DNA of 64,000 bases, from contig NZ_JAJAWG010000004.1 of NCBI RefSeq assembly GCF_020531905.1, forward strand, positions 169,263-233,262, given 5' to 3'. Made by a program: the position numbers and the translations under genes. The stretch is from Deefgea salmonis. Lineage in GTDB: Bacteria; Pseudomonadota; Gammaproteobacteria; Burkholderiales; Chitinibacteraceae. Under the pieces are notes generated by a model, which saw nothing but the letters and a program-made list of their open reading frames with translations, was not told the DNA's origin and did no database searches. Of this stretch, positions 63,569 through 64,000 are shown piece by piece; position 1 is the stretch's first letter, and each line of letters opens with the position of its first letter.

Positions 63569-64000
63569 GGTGACTCCAATGGTTTTGTGAGTAATATGAA
63601 TACTGGACGAGATTGTACTTAGCAATAAGGTTTATGTGGATGTCCTTAGTCTTTTATTTCTTTAGTCTATGCCAAATAGTAAGTGATCTCCTTTTGGTAT
63701 GCTGCAAGCCTACTTTCCACGTCTCACTGCGAAAATGTTAGCTAATTTAGGCGCAAAAACGGCTAAATAAGCTTTTTTCGCGCTTTATCATTCGCAATCA
63801 ATACTTCATCCCCTTCTGAATAGCGAAGGCATCAGAATTAATGTTGAAATTTGATGCTTTAAAATTCAACAACTTAGCGTCTTAGTACGATTTTGTTTGC
63901 CACAAGGTGTTGACGTGATCGCAGGGCTGCCGTATATTTCGGCCTCTCTGCTGCTGACACAGCAAACGAAACACCGGTTTATAGGCTGTTTTGTGTGTCC
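63569..64000. other. Intergenic region at the right edge
   Basis: No gene is seen. It holds the luxS upstream region. On the plus strand GCTAATTTAG (63741-63750) pairs with CTAAATAAGC (63763-63772, one mismatch) followed by a T6 run, i.e. a terminator-like hairpin with no coding gene before it. Confidence 0.45.

Overview
The window reads as a chromosomal segment of a betaproteobacterium of the order Neisseriales, most likely a chitin-degrading member of the Chitinibacter/Deefgea/Chromobacterium group. This is inference from protein character: a GH18 chitinase with two chitin-binding modules, a GH20 hexosaminidase, a type II-like secretion cluster, and a Neisseriales-like tsaD / rpsU-yqeY-dnaG-rpoD block. 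No 16S rRNA is present to confirm it.

Layout. 1-1.9 kb: the 3' part of a cytochrome b561/ethylbenzene-dehydrogenase-like haem protein and a DUF1566 protein. 1.95-16.5 kb: an accessory island. It runs from a truncated tyrosine integrase and a degenerate copy of a tRNA-Leu 3' end to an intact tRNA-Leu(GAG). It carries an AT-rich three-gene operon that I identify as a Detocs defensive two-component system (dtcA kinase with TPR-like repeats, dtcB lone receiver, dtcC receiver fused to a nucleoside-phosphorylase-type effector). Next to it is a type I restriction-modification operon (hsdM, a YhcG/DUF1016 PD-(D/E)XK protein, hsdS, hsdR). 16.8-37.3 kb: mostly core genes: a chemoreceptor, GH20 hexosaminidase with a divergent AraC regulator, purL, small secreted proteins, LysR, a YkgJ-type cysteine-cluster protein, a B12-type radical SAM protein, a soluble PAS-PAS chemoreceptor, a tRNA cluster (Leu-TAA, Cys, four near-identical Gly-GCC) and nadA. 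37.5-46.6 kb: an eleven-gene secretion operon that is a hybrid of T2SS (GspG, GspF, GspE, GspD, minor pseudopilins) and type IV pilus (PilM/N/O/P-like) parts. 46.8-48.8 kb: the chitinase, a plausible substrate of that system. 49.4-58.1 kb: sodB, a CobD/CbiB-family protein, an FAH-family hydrolase, tsaD, the macromolecular-synthesis operon rpsU-yqeY-dnaG-rpoD, and a CAT-anticodon tRNA. 58.2-62.9 kb: an autotransporter heptosyltransferase and its AIDA-like strand-loop-strand autotransporter. 63.0-63.6 kb: luxS.

How it fits together. The chitinase cuts chitin outside the cell and the secretion cluster probably exports it. The GH20 enzyme, which has no visible signal peptide, would split imported chito-oligomers inside the cell, under the divergent AraC regulator, which has a two-turn direct repeat at its promoter. 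The accessory island is an anti-phage locus that pairs DNA restriction with a nucleotide-depleting abortive system.

The most notable non-coding signal is a family of intergenic elements, each exactly 49 bp, with GGGTAT...ATACCC ends (four clear copies, two degenerate). A second dispersed repeat of about 50 bp is present in four places, once forming the 3' end of the AraC gene.
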